Assembly: GCF_000760935.2 (NCBI RefSeq)
Contig: NZ_CP049744.1
Span: 2,945,501 to 3,009,500 of the forward strand
DNA length: 64,000 bases
Direction: 5' to 3'
DNA from: Rhodococcoides fascians A25f
Lineage (GTDB): Bacteria > Actinomycetota > Actinomycetes > Mycobacteriales > Mycobacteriaceae
Positions within the stretch are counted from its first letter, which is position 1. Each line of letters opens with the position of its first letter. Both the position numbers and the translations under genes were made by a program. Positions 1-10,927 of this stretch are shown piece after piece. Below the pieces are notes generated by a model. It was given only the letters and a program-made list of their open reading frames with translations, ran no database searches and was not told the origin of the DNA.

Positions 1-113
1 CGCTCGACCTGGTGGACGGTGCGGCTCGGGTGTACGACCCGATCGTGCAGGGAGAGCTCGGACACGATCTGTACGGCTCCTTCCTCAAGGACTACCAACC
101 GTCTCCGTGGTGA
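1..113 (+). CDS. C-terminal end of an unidentified protein (partial)
   Basis: An open frame enters from the left edge and stops at TGA 111-113. Its last residues read GELGHDLYGSFLKDYQPSPW. Thirty-six residues are visible and contain no motif that I recognise. The codon use (G/C in third positions) fits a real gene end, and the next gene on the same strand starts 123 bp later. A sugar-kinase or oxidoreductase tail is possible, but nothing in the sequence decides this. Confidence 0.5.
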   Translation, partial: LDLVDGAARVYDPIVQGELGHDLYGSFLKDYQPSPW

Positions 114-236
114 GTCGGCCTTCGACTGCGGAGTAATTTCGGTGTGCGTGCCCCAGGGCGAAGACGGGCTGCGATACTCGAAAAGCCGTTACGTGTGAGC
201 GATCGGCCCTTCTTCACGCACCGATAGGCGGTCACC

Positions 237-1733
237 ATGGGCGAGGACGTCGAGCGTCGCAAGTTCACCAGGCAGGATCGACACGAGTTTCGTCAGAAAG
301 TTCAGGACTGTCTCGACGCCTTGGCGATCATGCTGGCCGACGAGACCTTCCACGTCGGTGAGCCGCAGATCGGTATGGAGATCGAGCTCAATCTCGTCGA
401 CGACGACATGGCACCTTCGATGGCCAACGCCGCCGTGCTCGACGCCATCGCCGACCCCGACTACCAAACCGAACTCGGCCAGTTCAACATCGAGATCAAC
501 GTCGATCCTCGGCCGTTGCGTGGTGCCTCCATCGCAGAACTGGAAGAGGACCTGCGGCGCTCGCTGAACGCAGCGGACGAACGCGCCCGCACCTCGGGTA
601 GCCGTCTCGCCATGATCGGCATGCTCCCGACCTTGGACGAAGAACACTTTCAGCACCGCTGGCTGTCGGCCAATCCTCGCTACGACCTGCTCAACCAACA
701 GATATTCGCCGCAAGAGGCGAGGACATCGAACTGAAGATCGGTGGTGTTCGACTGCCCGGTGCCGCCGCTACCGAGGACCTGGACATCGTCACCGACACC
801 ATCCTTCCCGAGGCGGCGTGCACCTCCGTTCAGTTGCATCTGCAGGTCGCGCCCGACGAGTTCGCGTCGTATTGGAATGCGGCGCAAGCACTCTCGGGAG
901 TTCAGGTGGCCCTTGCCGCCAACTCGCCGTTCTTCGCCGGCCGCGCGCTGTGGCACGAAACTCGCATCCCGCTGTTCGAGCAGGCCACCGATACCCGCCC
1001 CCAGGAGCTGAAGAATCAGGGTGTTCGGCCACGGGTGTGGTTCGGCGAACGATGGATCACGTCGATCTTCGATCTGTTCGAGGAGAATTCGCGCTACTTC
1101 CCGGCGTTGCTGCCCGTCTGCAGCGACGAGGACCCCAAGGCTGCGCTGGCCGAGGGAAAGACGCCGTCGCTGGCCGAGCTGCGCATGCACAACGGAACCG
1201 TCTACCGGTGGAACCGACCGATCTACGACCGGTCCGGCGACGGTCACCACATCCGGCTCGAGAACCGCGTCCTCCCGGCCGGACCTTCGGTGGTGGACAC
1301 CCTTGCCGACGCCGCGTTCTACTACGGCACGGTGCGAGCACTGGCGGATGCCGATCGACCGTTGTGGTCGCAGATGTCGTTCGACGCTGCGGAGGAGAAC
1401 GTGCACTCCGCCGCACGCGGCGGCTTCGATTCGATGCTGTACTGGCCCGAGGTCGGCTGGGTCAGTCCACAGGAACTGGTGTTGCGTCGACTGCTGCCGA
1501 TGGCCGATGCCGGATTGGCCGCCTACGGCGTGGACACGGCCGTGCGCGACCGGTACCTCGGCGTGATCGAAGCGCGGTGCCTGGCGAAGCAGTCCGGGTC
1601 GGTCTGGCAGCGAAATTCGGTCGTCGCCCGCGAACGTGCAGGCGACAAGCGGGATCGAGCCCTCGCCGGAATGCTGGGCGACTACGTCACGCAGATGAAC
1701 TCCGGAGAGCCCGTACACACCTGGACCAACTGA
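237..1733 (+). CDS. GCS2-family carboxylate-amine ligase (glutamate-cysteine ligase-like)
   Basis: This 498-residue protein belongs to the GCS2 (YbdK/plant GshA-like) ligase superfamily, which joins an amine or amino acid to a glutamate gamma-carboxyl using ATP. Early in the protein, GEPQIGMEIELNLVDDD is the glutamate- and metal-binding strand typical of the family, followed by FNIEINVDPRP. Later NGTVYRWNRPIYD and HIRLENRVLPAGPS match the conserved C-terminal part of the fold. It is longer than E. coli YbdK (about 370 residues). Actinomycetes use mycothiol rather than glutathione, so a role in glutathione synthesis is uncertain and the true amine substrate is unknown. The ATG at 237 has only a weak AGGCGG upstream. 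Confidence 0.82.
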   Translation: MGEDVERRKFTRQDRHEFRQKVQDCLDALAIMLADETFHVGEPQIGMEIELNLVDDDMAPSMANAAVLDAIADPDYQTELGQFNIEINVDPRPLRGASIAELEEDLRRSLNAADERARTSGSRLAMIGMLPTLDEEHFQHRWLSANPRYDLLNQQIFAARGEDIELKIGGVRLPGAAATEDLDIVTDTILPEAACTSVQLHLQVAPDEFASYWNAAQALSGVQVALAANSPFFAGRALWHETRIPLFEQATDTRPQELKNQGVRPRVWFGERWITSIFDLFEENSRYFPALLPVCSDEDPKAALAEGKTPSLAELRMHNGTVYRWNRPIYDRSGDGHHIRLENRVLPAGPSVVDTLADAAFYYGTVRALADADRPLWSQMSFDAAEENVHSAARGGFDSMLYWPEVGWVSPQELVLRRLLPMADAGLAAYGVDTAVRDRYLGVIEARCLAKQSGSVWQRNSVVARERAGDKRDRALAGMLGDYVTQMNSGEPVHTWTN

Positions 1734-1763
1734 CGGCGCTTCGACTCGGTGCGGCAACCGCGT

Positions 1764-1769
1764 TAGTGT
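1764..1769 (+). promoter_or_regulatory. -10 box of a probable leaderless promoter (1777 gene)
   Basis: TAGTGT is followed by 7 nt and then ATG at 1777, with no Shine-Dalgarno in between. In mycobacteria and relatives this geometry marks transcripts that begin at the start codon. It also supports the chosen start. Confidence 0.5.
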
Positions 1770-1776
1770 CGCTGCT

Positions 1777-3042
1777 ATGAACTCGCCTGCTTCGGACTCG
1801 ACCATCGGCCCCGATCGCACCTACGACATCGTCGTCTACGGAGCCACCGGCTTCGTCGGGAAACTGACGGCGAAGTACCTTGCCGAGCACGCTCCGGCCG
1901 GCACACGCATCGCTCTGGCCGGTCGTTCGACCGCACGGGTACACGCTGCGCAGAAGGAACTCGGACCGAAGGCCGCACACTGGTCCGCACTCGAGGCCGA
2001 CGCCACCGACGTCGCGTCGCTGAACACCATGGCCAGGTCCACCAAGGTCGTCATCACCACGGTCGGCCCCTACGCGAAGTACGGTTTGGCGCTGGCCACG
2101 GCCTGCGCCGAAGCCGGCACGGACTACGTCGACCTCACCGGCGAGGTCCTGTTCGCCCGCGAGAGCATCGACGCCAATCACGAGATCGCTCAGCGCACCG
2201 GAGCACGCATCGTCCACTCGTGTGGATTCGATTCCGTCCCGTCCGACATCGGTGTGCATGCCCTGTACGAGGCCGTCACGGCCGACAACGCAGGCGAACT
2301 CACCGACACGACGCTGGTGGTCACCTCGATGTCCGGTGGAGTCAGCGGCGGCACCATCGACTCGCTGCGAGGACAGATCGAGGCGATGAAGAAGGACAAG
2401 CGGGCCCGACGGATCGCCGCTCGACCGTACTCACTCAGCCCGGACCGAGGCCTGGAGCCGCAGCTCGGCCGTCAACTCGACACCGTCCTGATCGACGGTA
2501 AGAAGATCGACCCGAGCCTGCGCGGATGGAAAGCACCGTTCGTGATGGCCTCCTACAACACACGCGTCGTCCGGCGCAGCAACGCTCTTCGTGATTGGGC
2601 CTACGGCAAGCAGTTCCGTTACAGCGAAGTGATGAGCGTCGGGTCGTCGTTCGCCAGTCCGGTACTCGCCGGGGCGCTCTCGGCAGGGCTGTTCGTCGGA
2701 GTGTCCGCCATGACGGTATTGCCGGGTAAGGTCCTCGACCGCATCTTGCCCAAGCCAGGAACCGGTCCAAGCGAGAAAGCCCGCGAGAAGGGGCATTTCA
2801 CCGTCGACCTGTACACCCTCACCACCTCGGGTGCTCGCTACCGGGCCCGGGTCAAGGCGTCGGGCGACCCCGGCTACAAGGCAACCGCGGTGATGCTCGG
2901 GGAATCGGCGCTGGCGCTGGTGCTCGGTGGCGATGCATTGCCGAAGGCCAGTGGAGTTCTGACTCCGGCCACCGCGATCGGCGACGTGCTCATCGACCGT
3001 CTCAACGCGGCCGGAATGGAGATCTGGGCCAAGCGGAACTGA
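1777..3042 (+). CDS. Saccharopine dehydrogenase-like / trans-acting enoyl reductase family protein
   Basis: This 421-residue protein has an N-terminal Rossmann fold (DIVVYGATGFVGKLTAKYLAE, dinucleotide-binding GATGFVG at about residues 23-29). The family includes mycobacterial Rv2449c and the trans-acting enoyl reductase Rv2953, which reduces double bonds in polyketide-derived lipids. The body carries HSCGFDSVPSDIG, conserved in this family, and GGVSGGTIDS. A hydrophobic stretch late in the protein (AGLFVGVSAMTVLPG) suggests membrane association. No polyketide synthase is nearby, so the lipid substrate is unknown. Its start is supported by a TAGTGT box 7 nt upstream. Confidence 0.8.
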   Translation: MNSPASDSTIGPDRTYDIVVYGATGFVGKLTAKYLAEHAPAGTRIALAGRSTARVHAAQKELGPKAAHWSALEADATDVASLNTMARSTKVVITTVGPYAKYGLALATACAEAGTDYVDLTGEVLFARESIDANHEIAQRTGARIVHSCGFDSVPSDIGVHALYEAVTADNAGELTDTTLVVTSMSGGVSGGTIDSLRGQIEAMKKDKRARRIAARPYSLSPDRGLEPQLGRQLDTVLIDGKKIDPSLRGWKAPFVMASYNTRVVRRSNALRDWAYGKQFRYSEVMSVGSSFASPVLAGALSAGLFVGVSAMTVLPGKVLDRILPKPGTGPSEKAREKGHFTVDLYTLTTSGARYRARVKASGDPGYKATAVMLGESALALVLGGDALPKASGVLTPATAIGDVLIDRLNAAGMEIWAKRN

Positions 3043-3086
3043 TGTCGGGAACAGCAGTCCCATCGGCACGGGGCCTGCGCCCGTGA
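3042..3086 (+). CDS. Possible 14-codon coupling ORF
   Basis: The upstream gene ends in TGATG, and this ATG (3042-3044) opens a frame of 14 codons (MSGTAVPSARGLRP). The frame ends at a TGA overlapping the GTG start of the CoA transferase as GTGA. It bridges the 40-nt gap exactly, so ribosomes could pass from the first gene to the third through it. No conservation data are available and chance is possible. Confidence 0.3.
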   Translation: MSGTAVPSARGLRP

Positions 3087-4348
3087 GTGCATGGCTCGCG
3101 GCGACACTGCCGGTGGCGACCATCGCTGCCGAGTCGGTTGGTGCCCTCGGTACCGCAGTCGGCAGGCTGCGGGGTGTTCTCGGACCGTCCCCCACCGGCG
3201 CGGGCCCGACCGCGTCGGCGGAGCGGATAGCGGCATCGTTCATGGGTGACTCGATGCTGCGCCTCGACGGCGCACCGGTGCAGCCGTTCGCAGATCTGTC
3301 CGGCTTCTTCCGCGTGTCCGACGGCTGGGTGAGAACTCACGCGAACTATCCGCACCACCGGACCGCGCTGCTCGAGACAGTCGGTCTCGACGAAGGGTGC
3401 GGCACAGATGAATTCGCGGCTCGGGTGGCGGGTATCGCCGCTGCAGATCTCGAATGGTCGTGCGCACAGAACGGCGCTCTGGCAGTGCAGGTCCGCACCG
3501 AAGACCAGTGGTCCGCTGAGCCTGCAGGAATTGCGGCCGGGTCCGGTCCGGTGATCGCGCGTTCGGACGACACGGGCTCTGCCACGTATCGAGTTCCCGA
3601 ATTCCGAGGGACTACGGCTGCTCCGCTCGCCGGAGTGCGGGTACTGGACCTGACCCGCGTCATCGCCGGACCGGTGGCCACCCGCGCGCTCGCCCTGTTC
3701 GGCGCCGAGGTGCTTCGCGTCGATCCGCCCCACCGCCCCGAAATCACCTGGCAGCACCTGGAAAATGGGCAGGGGAAGCGTTCGGCGACGGTGGACATGA
3801 ACACGCGTGACGGACGTGCAGTGGTGAACCGACTGCTCGAATTCGCCGATGTCCTGGTTACCGGGTACCGCCCGGGCGCTCTCGAGCGCTTCGGACTCGA
3901 ACACCGAGCGGACGTCCTGCACGGACGGGTCAGTGCCTGGGGTACCCGCGGACCATGGTCGGGACGGCGTGGCTTCGACAGTCTCGTCCAGGCTGCCACC
4001 GGCATCTCGGTACTCGAAGGTAGTGGTGAAGAACTCGGGCGCCTGCCGGCCCAGGCGCTGGACCACGCGAGCGGGTACCTGCTCGCTGCTGGAATCGTCT
4101 CGGAGCTGGCCGATCGTGCGTCCGGATTCGGGTCGGCCGCCACCGTCGAAGTATCCCTGGCCCGGACGGCCGCCTGGTTGCTCGAATCACCCGGACGGGA
4201 TCCCGATCACGGTCCGGTCGAGACCCCGACACCGGACTGTGTGGTCACGAACGGTCGCGTCACAGCGGCGCGTCCGGTGTTCGACGACTACGCCGACTTC
4301 CCGTTTCCAGCACGCCCATGGGGAGCCGACGAGGCGCTCTGGTTGTGA
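3083..4348 (+). CDS. Class III (CaiB/BaiF) CoA transferase
   Basis: This 421-residue protein has the family III CoA transferase signature VRVLDLTRVIAGPVATRALALFGAEVLRVDPP at about residues 187-218. The region GRRGFDSLVQAATG contains the likely catalytic aspartate. Such enzymes move CoA between acyl-CoA and a free carboxylate, for example carnitine, formate, bile acid or alkylsuccinate. The roughly 180 residues before the signature are less typical, so the protein may carry a degenerate duplicated N-terminal half, as in two-half family members. The GTG start at 3083 overlaps the end of a mini-ORF. The next gene (MFS transporter) converges on it 33 bp away. Confidence 0.82.
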   Translation: MSAWLAATLPVATIAAESVGALGTAVGRLRGVLGPSPTGAGPTASAERIAASFMGDSMLRLDGAPVQPFADLSGFFRVSDGWVRTHANYPHHRTALLETVGLDEGCGTDEFAARVAGIAAADLEWSCAQNGALAVQVRTEDQWSAEPAGIAAGSGPVIARSDDTGSATYRVPEFRGTTAAPLAGVRVLDLTRVIAGPVATRALALFGAEVLRVDPPHRPEITWQHLENGQGKRSATVDMNTRDGRAVVNRLLEFADVLVTGYRPGALERFGLEHRADVLHGRVSAWGTRGPWSGRRGFDSLVQAATGISVLEGSGEELGRLPAQALDHASGYLLAAGIVSELADRASGFGSAATVEVSLARTAAWLLESPGRDPDHGPVETPTPDCVVTNGRVTAARPVFDDYADFPFPARPWGADEALWL

Positions 4349-4381
4349 CGTGCCCTCTGTCTCGTCAGGGCCAGGGTCTCG

Positions 4382-5896
4382 TCAGGGTCGTCCGGCCAAA
4401 GCCGATGCCTCGGTGTAGAGCTCCTTGGCTTCCTCGGTCGAATCCACCTGCGGCGGAGACCCGTCGAGCGGTTGCGTGGCGGATTCGCGCAGGAAACCGA
4501 CTGCAATGAGTCCGATGACGCCGCTCACGATGAGGTAGTAGGCAGGAATCATCGGACTGCCCGTTGCACTGACCAGAGCCGAGGTCACCAGGGGCGTAGT
4601 TCCGCCGAAGATGGAAACCGACAGGTTGAACCCGATCGAGAGCGCGGCGTAGCGAATCCGGGTGGGAAACAGGGCAGGCAGCGTCGATGCGCTCGGTGCC
4701 GCGAAACAGGCCAGTACGAGGCCGAGCAGGAGGCACGCGACGAGCGGCCCGACCCATCCGCTGCCACGCAACAGAAGAAAACACGGCACGGCCAGAACGA
4801 TCTGCCCGACGGCCCCGAACACGAATACCGGTTTGCGGCCGATCCTGTCGGTGAGTCGGCCCACGAGCACGATGATGCTCACCACGACGATCATCGCCGA
4901 AAGCACGAGCAAGTCGGCACTGAGCTGACTACGTCCGACAACTTCGGTGAAGTACGTCGGAAGGTACGACGTCACCATGTAGTTGGTCACGTTGTACAAC
5001 AGCACGATTCCCATGCAGATCAGCAGAGCCCGCCAGTGATCGGTGAAGATCTTTCCCACCGACCTCCGTGCACTCTCCTGCGCTTTCACCTTGCTGTCGT
5101 GTTCGTCGAGTTGCTTACGGAATGCGGGAGTGTCCTCGAGCTTGAGCCGTAGATACAGCCCGATGAGCCCCATCGGGCCGGCAACGAAGAACGGTATGCG
5201 CCAGCCCCATTCGACCATCGAGGCCTCGCCCAGCACCGCGTTGAGGATCGTCACCAGACCGGAGCCCATCGCGTACCCGACGAAGGTGCCGAAGTCGAGC
5301 CAACTACCGAGGAAGCCACGCCGTTTGTCCGGGGAGTACTCGGCGATGAAGGTCGTGGCACCGCCGTACTCACCGCCGGTGGAGAAGCCTTGAACCAAGC
5401 GTGCGACGAGAAGGAGAATCGGTGCCCAGATTCCGATGGTCGCGTAGCTGGGGATGAGTCCGACGGCCAGGGTGCCGATGGCCATCATGATCATCGTGGC
5501 GGCGAGCACCTTCTGCCGACCGATTCGGTCCCCCAACGGGCCGAAGAACAGGCCGCCCAGTGGCCGAACCACGAATGCTGCGGCGAACGTGGCGAACGTC
5601 GAGATGAGCTGAACCGCGGGCGTGGCGTCGGGATAGAACACCTTGCCCAGCGTCGCCGCCAGGTAGCCGTAGACACCGAAGTCGAACCACTCCATCGTGT
5701 TGCCGAGGGCCGCAGCCGACACCGCGCGTTTGAGCATCGGTTGATCGACGACGGTGATGCTCTCCTCCGACAGCGCCGGCTTTCTCCGCATCCGATGGGA
5801 GAACGCGTCACGTCGGAGGAGTTGGACATGCCGATGTCCCCATCGCGATTGTCGGGGTGACGACTCGGGAGATTCTGGACCTTGCGCAACCGTCAT
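4382..5896 (-). CDS. MFS transporter, metabolite:H+ symporter (MHS/ProP-like) family
   Basis: This 504-residue membrane protein begins its first helix with GNTMEWFDFGVYGY, the hallmark of MHS-family symporters for osmolytes, dicarboxylates and aromatic acids. The loop GPLGDRIGRQKVLAATM is the MFS signature between helices 2 and 3, and LTDRIGRKPVFVFG repeats it in the second half. Twelve helices are expected. The chosen ATG lies 7 nt behind a TAACGT box, which supports a leaderless start but leaves a 50-residue Arg-rich hydrophilic tail before helix 1. A shorter start inside that tail cannot be excluded. The substrate cannot be read from sequence. Confidence 0.87.
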   Translation of the reverse strand: MTVAQGPESPESSPRQSRWGHRHVQLLRRDAFSHRMRRKPALSEESITVVDQPMLKRAVSAAALGNTMEWFDFGVYGYLAATLGKVFYPDATPAVQLISTFATFAAAFVVRPLGGLFFGPLGDRIGRQKVLAATMIMMAIGTLAVGLIPSYATIGIWAPILLLVARLVQGFSTGGEYGGATTFIAEYSPDKRRGFLGSWLDFGTFVGYAMGSGLVTILNAVLGEASMVEWGWRIPFFVAGPMGLIGLYLRLKLEDTPAFRKQLDEHDSKVKAQESARRSVGKIFTDHWRALLICMGIVLLYNVTNYMVTSYLPTYFTEVVGRSQLSADLLVLSAMIVVVSIIVLVGRLTDRIGRKPVFVFGAVGQIVLAVPCFLLLRGSGWVGPLVACLLLGLVLACFAAPSASTLPALFPTRIRYAALSIGFNLSVSIFGGTTPLVTSALVSATGSPMIPAYYLIVSGVIGLIAVGFLRESATQPLDGSPPQVDSTEEAKELYTEASALAGRP

Positions 5897-5903
5897 TGCT
5901 GCA

Positions 5904-5909
5904 ACGTTA
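5904..5909 (-). promoter_or_regulatory. -10 box of the MFS gene (leaderless type)
   Basis: On the minus strand TAACGT is followed by 7 nt and then the ATG at 5896. A TTGATC at 5928-5933 sits 18 bp upstream of the box and can serve as -35. No Shine-Dalgarno is visible. Confidence 0.5.
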
Positions 5910-6099
5910 GCCAGGGGAATGACCGCTGATCAAACAGCGAACACGACAAAAAGCGACATCGGTCCAGGTTTCGCCAGGTCGGTGGTCGAATGATCCGTTT
6001 TGCCTGGCCCCCTTGACAATTGGGGCAATACGGTCGATCCGGACATCGGGGGACGAGGTGGACCGTCGCCCCTCGGCCCGGTACTGGCACGATGGACTC

Positions 6100-6570
6100 G
6101 TGCCGAACCACAACTACGGACTCACAGTGAACTGGACGGGCAACCGCGGCGAGGGCACCTCGGGCGCCTCCTGCTACGACCGCGACCACGTTGTCTCGGC
6201 TCCAGGGAAACCCGACCTCGCAGCAAGTTCCGATCCCAGCTTCCGCGGAGATGCAGAGCGCTGGAATCCCGAGGAGCTCCTCGTGGCCTCGCTGTCGAGT
6301 TGCCACATGCTCTGGTACCTCGGACTGGCCGCCGCATCGGGCGTGACCGTCACCGGCTACATCGACTCCCCCACCGGGGTGATGACCGAGCAATCCGACG
6401 GGTCCGGGCAGTTCGTCGAAGTCACCCTGGCCCCGGTCGTGAGCGTGGCCGACCCGTCGATGGTGGCCCGCGCCGAGAAACTGCACGCATCCGCGTCGTC
6501 GAAGTGCTTCATCGCACGTTCGGTCAATTTTCCGGTTCGCCACACCCCGACCACGCAGGTGGCCGCATGA
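6100..6570 (+). CDS. OsmC/Ohr-family peroxiredoxin-like protein
   Basis: This 156-residue protein starts at GTG 6100 (VPNHNYGLTVNWTG). An open frame runs further upstream, but the extra 29 residues look non-coding. It has the OsmC pattern: an N-terminal beta sheet, PEELLVASLSSCHMLWYL with the first redox cysteine, and ASSKCFIARSV with the second. OsmC/Ohr proteins reduce organic hydroperoxides at such a cysteine pair. Its stop TGA overlaps the ATG of the nucleoside hydrolase (ATGA, 6567-6570), so the two are probably co-translated. The start choice is the weakest part. Confidence 0.82.
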   Translation: MPNHNYGLTVNWTGNRGEGTSGASCYDRDHVVSAPGKPDLAASSDPSFRGDAERWNPEELLVASLSSCHMLWYLGLAAASGVTVTGYIDSPTGVMTEQSDGSGQFVEVTLAPVVSVADPSMVARAEKLHASASSKCFIARSVNFPVRHTPTTQVAA

Positions 6571-7643
6571 CGGTGCCACTGATCGTCGACGTCGACACCG
6601 GGATCGACGACTCGCTCGCCCTGCTCTACCTGCTCGCGACCGAGGAGGCAGACATACTGGGTATCGCCTCCACCGCCGGGAACGTGCCGGTCGATCAGGT
6701 TGCCGCGAACAACCTGGCCTGGCTCGACCTGTGCCGCGCAGGCGATGTCGAAGTAGCGCTCGGTGCCCAGATGCCGCTCGTGGCACCGCTGATGACCACG
6801 GAGGAAACCCACGGGCCACAGGGAATCGGGTATGCAGAGCTACCGGTCTCGCCGCGACCGCTGTCGGAGCGAGACGCCACCACGATGTGGATCGAGCTGG
6901 TCCGGTCGCGTCCGGGCGAGATCACCGGTCTCGTCACCGGTCCACTGACCAATCTCGCGCTGGCGATCCGGCGTGACCCCGAGCTTCCTCGACTGTTGAA
7001 GCGTCTGGTGCTGATGGGCGGAGCCTTCCAACACCAGGGCAACACCACACCTACCAGCGAATGGAACATCGCGGTGGACCCGGAGGCAGCCGCGGAGGTG
7101 TTCGCGGCCTTCTCCGGACTACCTGCCGAGCGTCGCCCCATCGTCTGTGCGCTCGACATCACCGAGACCATCGAGATGACGCCGGAACACGTCCGGCGGC
7201 TTGCCGAACGGGCCGGAAGCTCTCCAGGCGAGGTGATCTCGTCGAGTGATGCACCAGGGGTTCGGTCGACCGCGTCGAATCCGATCGTGCGGCACTTCTC
7301 CGACGCGGTGCGGTTCTACATGGAATTTCATCGTGATCACGATCAAGGATTCCTGGCGCACATGCACGATCCGTTCGCGGCCGCTGTCGCACTGGACGCG
7401 GATATCGCCACCTACCGTCACGCGACCGTCGACGTCGAACTCGTCGGAACCCTCACGCGCGGAACCACAGTCGCGGACTGGCGCGGAATGTGGGGCAGGG
7501 ACGCGAACGTCGCGATCGCGACGCACACCGATCCGGAGGCGTTCTTCGACCGCTTGATCGATCGTGTCGGAGCTCTCGCCGCCCGGCTCTATCCCGCGAC
7601 GCCGGCGGCCGACGCAGATTCAGGAATCGAACGCGTCGAGTAG
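6567..7643 (+). CDS. Inosine-uridine-preferring type nucleoside hydrolase
   Basis: This 358-residue protein opens with MTVPLIVDVDTGIDDSLALL, the DxDxGxDD calcium-binding motif of the nucleoside hydrolase family, which splits the N-glycosidic bond of ribonucleosides for salvage. VTGPLTNLALAI and LVLMGGAF follow in the expected order, and MHDPFAAAVAL near the C-terminus holds the conserved His-Asp pair. It is translationally coupled to the OsmC gene by ATGA. Its last 24 bp overlap the 3' end of meaB on the other strand. Nucleobase preference is not predictable here. Confidence 0.88.
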   Translation: MTVPLIVDVDTGIDDSLALLYLLATEEADILGIASTAGNVPVDQVAANNLAWLDLCRAGDVEVALGAQMPLVAPLMTTEETHGPQGIGYAELPVSPRPLSERDATTMWIELVRSRPGEITGLVTGPLTNLALAIRRDPELPRLLKRLVLMGGAFQHQGNTTPTSEWNIAVDPEAAAEVFAAFSGLPAERRPIVCALDITETIEMTPEHVRRLAERAGSSPGEVISSSDAPGVRSTASNPIVRHFSDAVRFYMEFHRDHDQGFLAHMHDPFAAAVALDADIATYRHATVDVELVGTLTRGTTVADWRGMWGRDANVAIATHTDPEAFFDRLIDRVGALAARLYPATPAADADSGIERVE

Positions 7644-8654
7644 CTCCTGCGCCGCGAGCGCGGCGGTCAGGGAACCGTCGCGCACCCGGGCCTCGACGTC
7701 GCTGCGGATGGCCTTGACGGAGGGATTCTGCGCCAGCCGGCGCAGCAGCTGATCGTTGACCATCGTCCACGTCCAATCGACCTGCTGCTTGCGACGCTTC
7801 TCTGCGAATTCGCCTGCGTCACTGAGTACTTGCCGATGGCGCAGCACTGTATCCCAGTACTCGTCGAGCCCGGTGCCCTCGATGGCACTCATCGTCAACA
7901 CCGGGGGCTTCCAGATCGCATCGTGTGGATAGATCAGCCGCAACGCGCCCGCCAACTCCCGCGCCGCGTTCTTCGCGTCGGTCGCGTGCTTGCCGTCGGC
8001 CTTGTTGACGGCCACCAGATCGGCGAGTTCGAGAACGCCCTTCTTGATGCCCTGCAACTGATCTCCGGTGCGCGCAAGCGTGAGGAACGTGAAGCAGTCG
8101 ACCATGTTCGCGACCGTCACCTCCGACTGTCCGACGCCCACCGTCTCGACCAGGATCACGTCGAAACCGGCTGCTTCGAGCAGGACGATGGTCTCTCGGG
8201 TCGCACGCGCCACTCCGCCCAGAGTTCCCGACGTCGGAGACGGCCGAATGTACGCGTTCTCCTGCACCGCCAATCGCGACATCCGGGTCTTGTCACCCAG
8301 GATCGAACCACCGGTCCGCGTCGACGACGGATCGACGGCCAGCACCGCGACCCGGTGCCCCTTCTCGATCAACCGCATTCCGAGCGCGTCGATGAAGGTC
8401 GATTTGCCGACCCCCGGCACGCCGGTGATTCCGACGCGATGGGAACCACCTGCATCGGGCAGAACCCGAAGAAGCAACTGCTGAGCAAGGTCTCGATGAT
8501 CCGATCGAGTCGACTCGACCAGGGTGATGGCACGCGCCAGACCGGATCGCTCGTTCGCTCGGACCGCGTCGGCCACCGCATCGATGTCGATGGTTCGGCC
8601 TCTCGGCGACGCTGCACCGGTCGAGGTACTCGTGTTGTCGTTCGGAGAACCCAT
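7620..8654 (-). CDS. meaB: Methylmalonyl-CoA mutase-associated GTPase MeaB
   Basis: MeaB is the G-protein chaperone that gates cobalamin loading and protects methylmalonyl-CoA mutase. The 344-residue protein has Walker A GVPGVGKST at 78-86, the segment DVILVETVGVGQSE at about 165-178, and the guanine-specificity motif NKAD at 217-220. It is the last gene of the mutA-mutB-meaB operon and starts 2 bp after the mutB stop. The length fits the family (about 330). Its end overlaps the nucleoside hydrolase gene by 24 bp in convergent orientation. Confidence 0.95.
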   Translation of the reverse strand: MGSPNDNTSTSTGAASPRGRTIDIDAVADAVRANERSGLARAITLVESTRSDHRDLAQQLLLRVLPDAGGSHRVGITGVPGVGKSTFIDALGMRLIEKGHRVAVLAVDPSSTRTGGSILGDKTRMSRLAVQENAYIRPSPTSGTLGGVARATRETIVLLEAAGFDVILVETVGVGQSEVTVANMVDCFTFLTLARTGDQLQGIKKGVLELADLVAVNKADGKHATDAKNAARELAGALRLIYPHDAIWKPPVLTMSAIEGTGLDEYWDTVLRHRQVLSDAGEFAEKRRKQQVDWTWTMVNDQLLRRLAQNPSVKAIRSDVEARVRDGSLTAALAAQELLDAFDS

Positions 8655-8656
8655 AC

Positions 8657-10923
<2,267 letters not shown>

Positions 10924-10927
<4 letters not shown>

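Noticed and set aside
189..1820. Minus-strand frame of 543 codons opposite the GCS2 ligase
   Set aside because: It is a shadow frame. The plus-strand protein has clear family motifs.
6013..6018. TTGACA as -35 of the OsmC gene
   Set aside because: No acceptable -10 occurs 16-18 bp downstream, and the resulting start does not fit GTG 6100.
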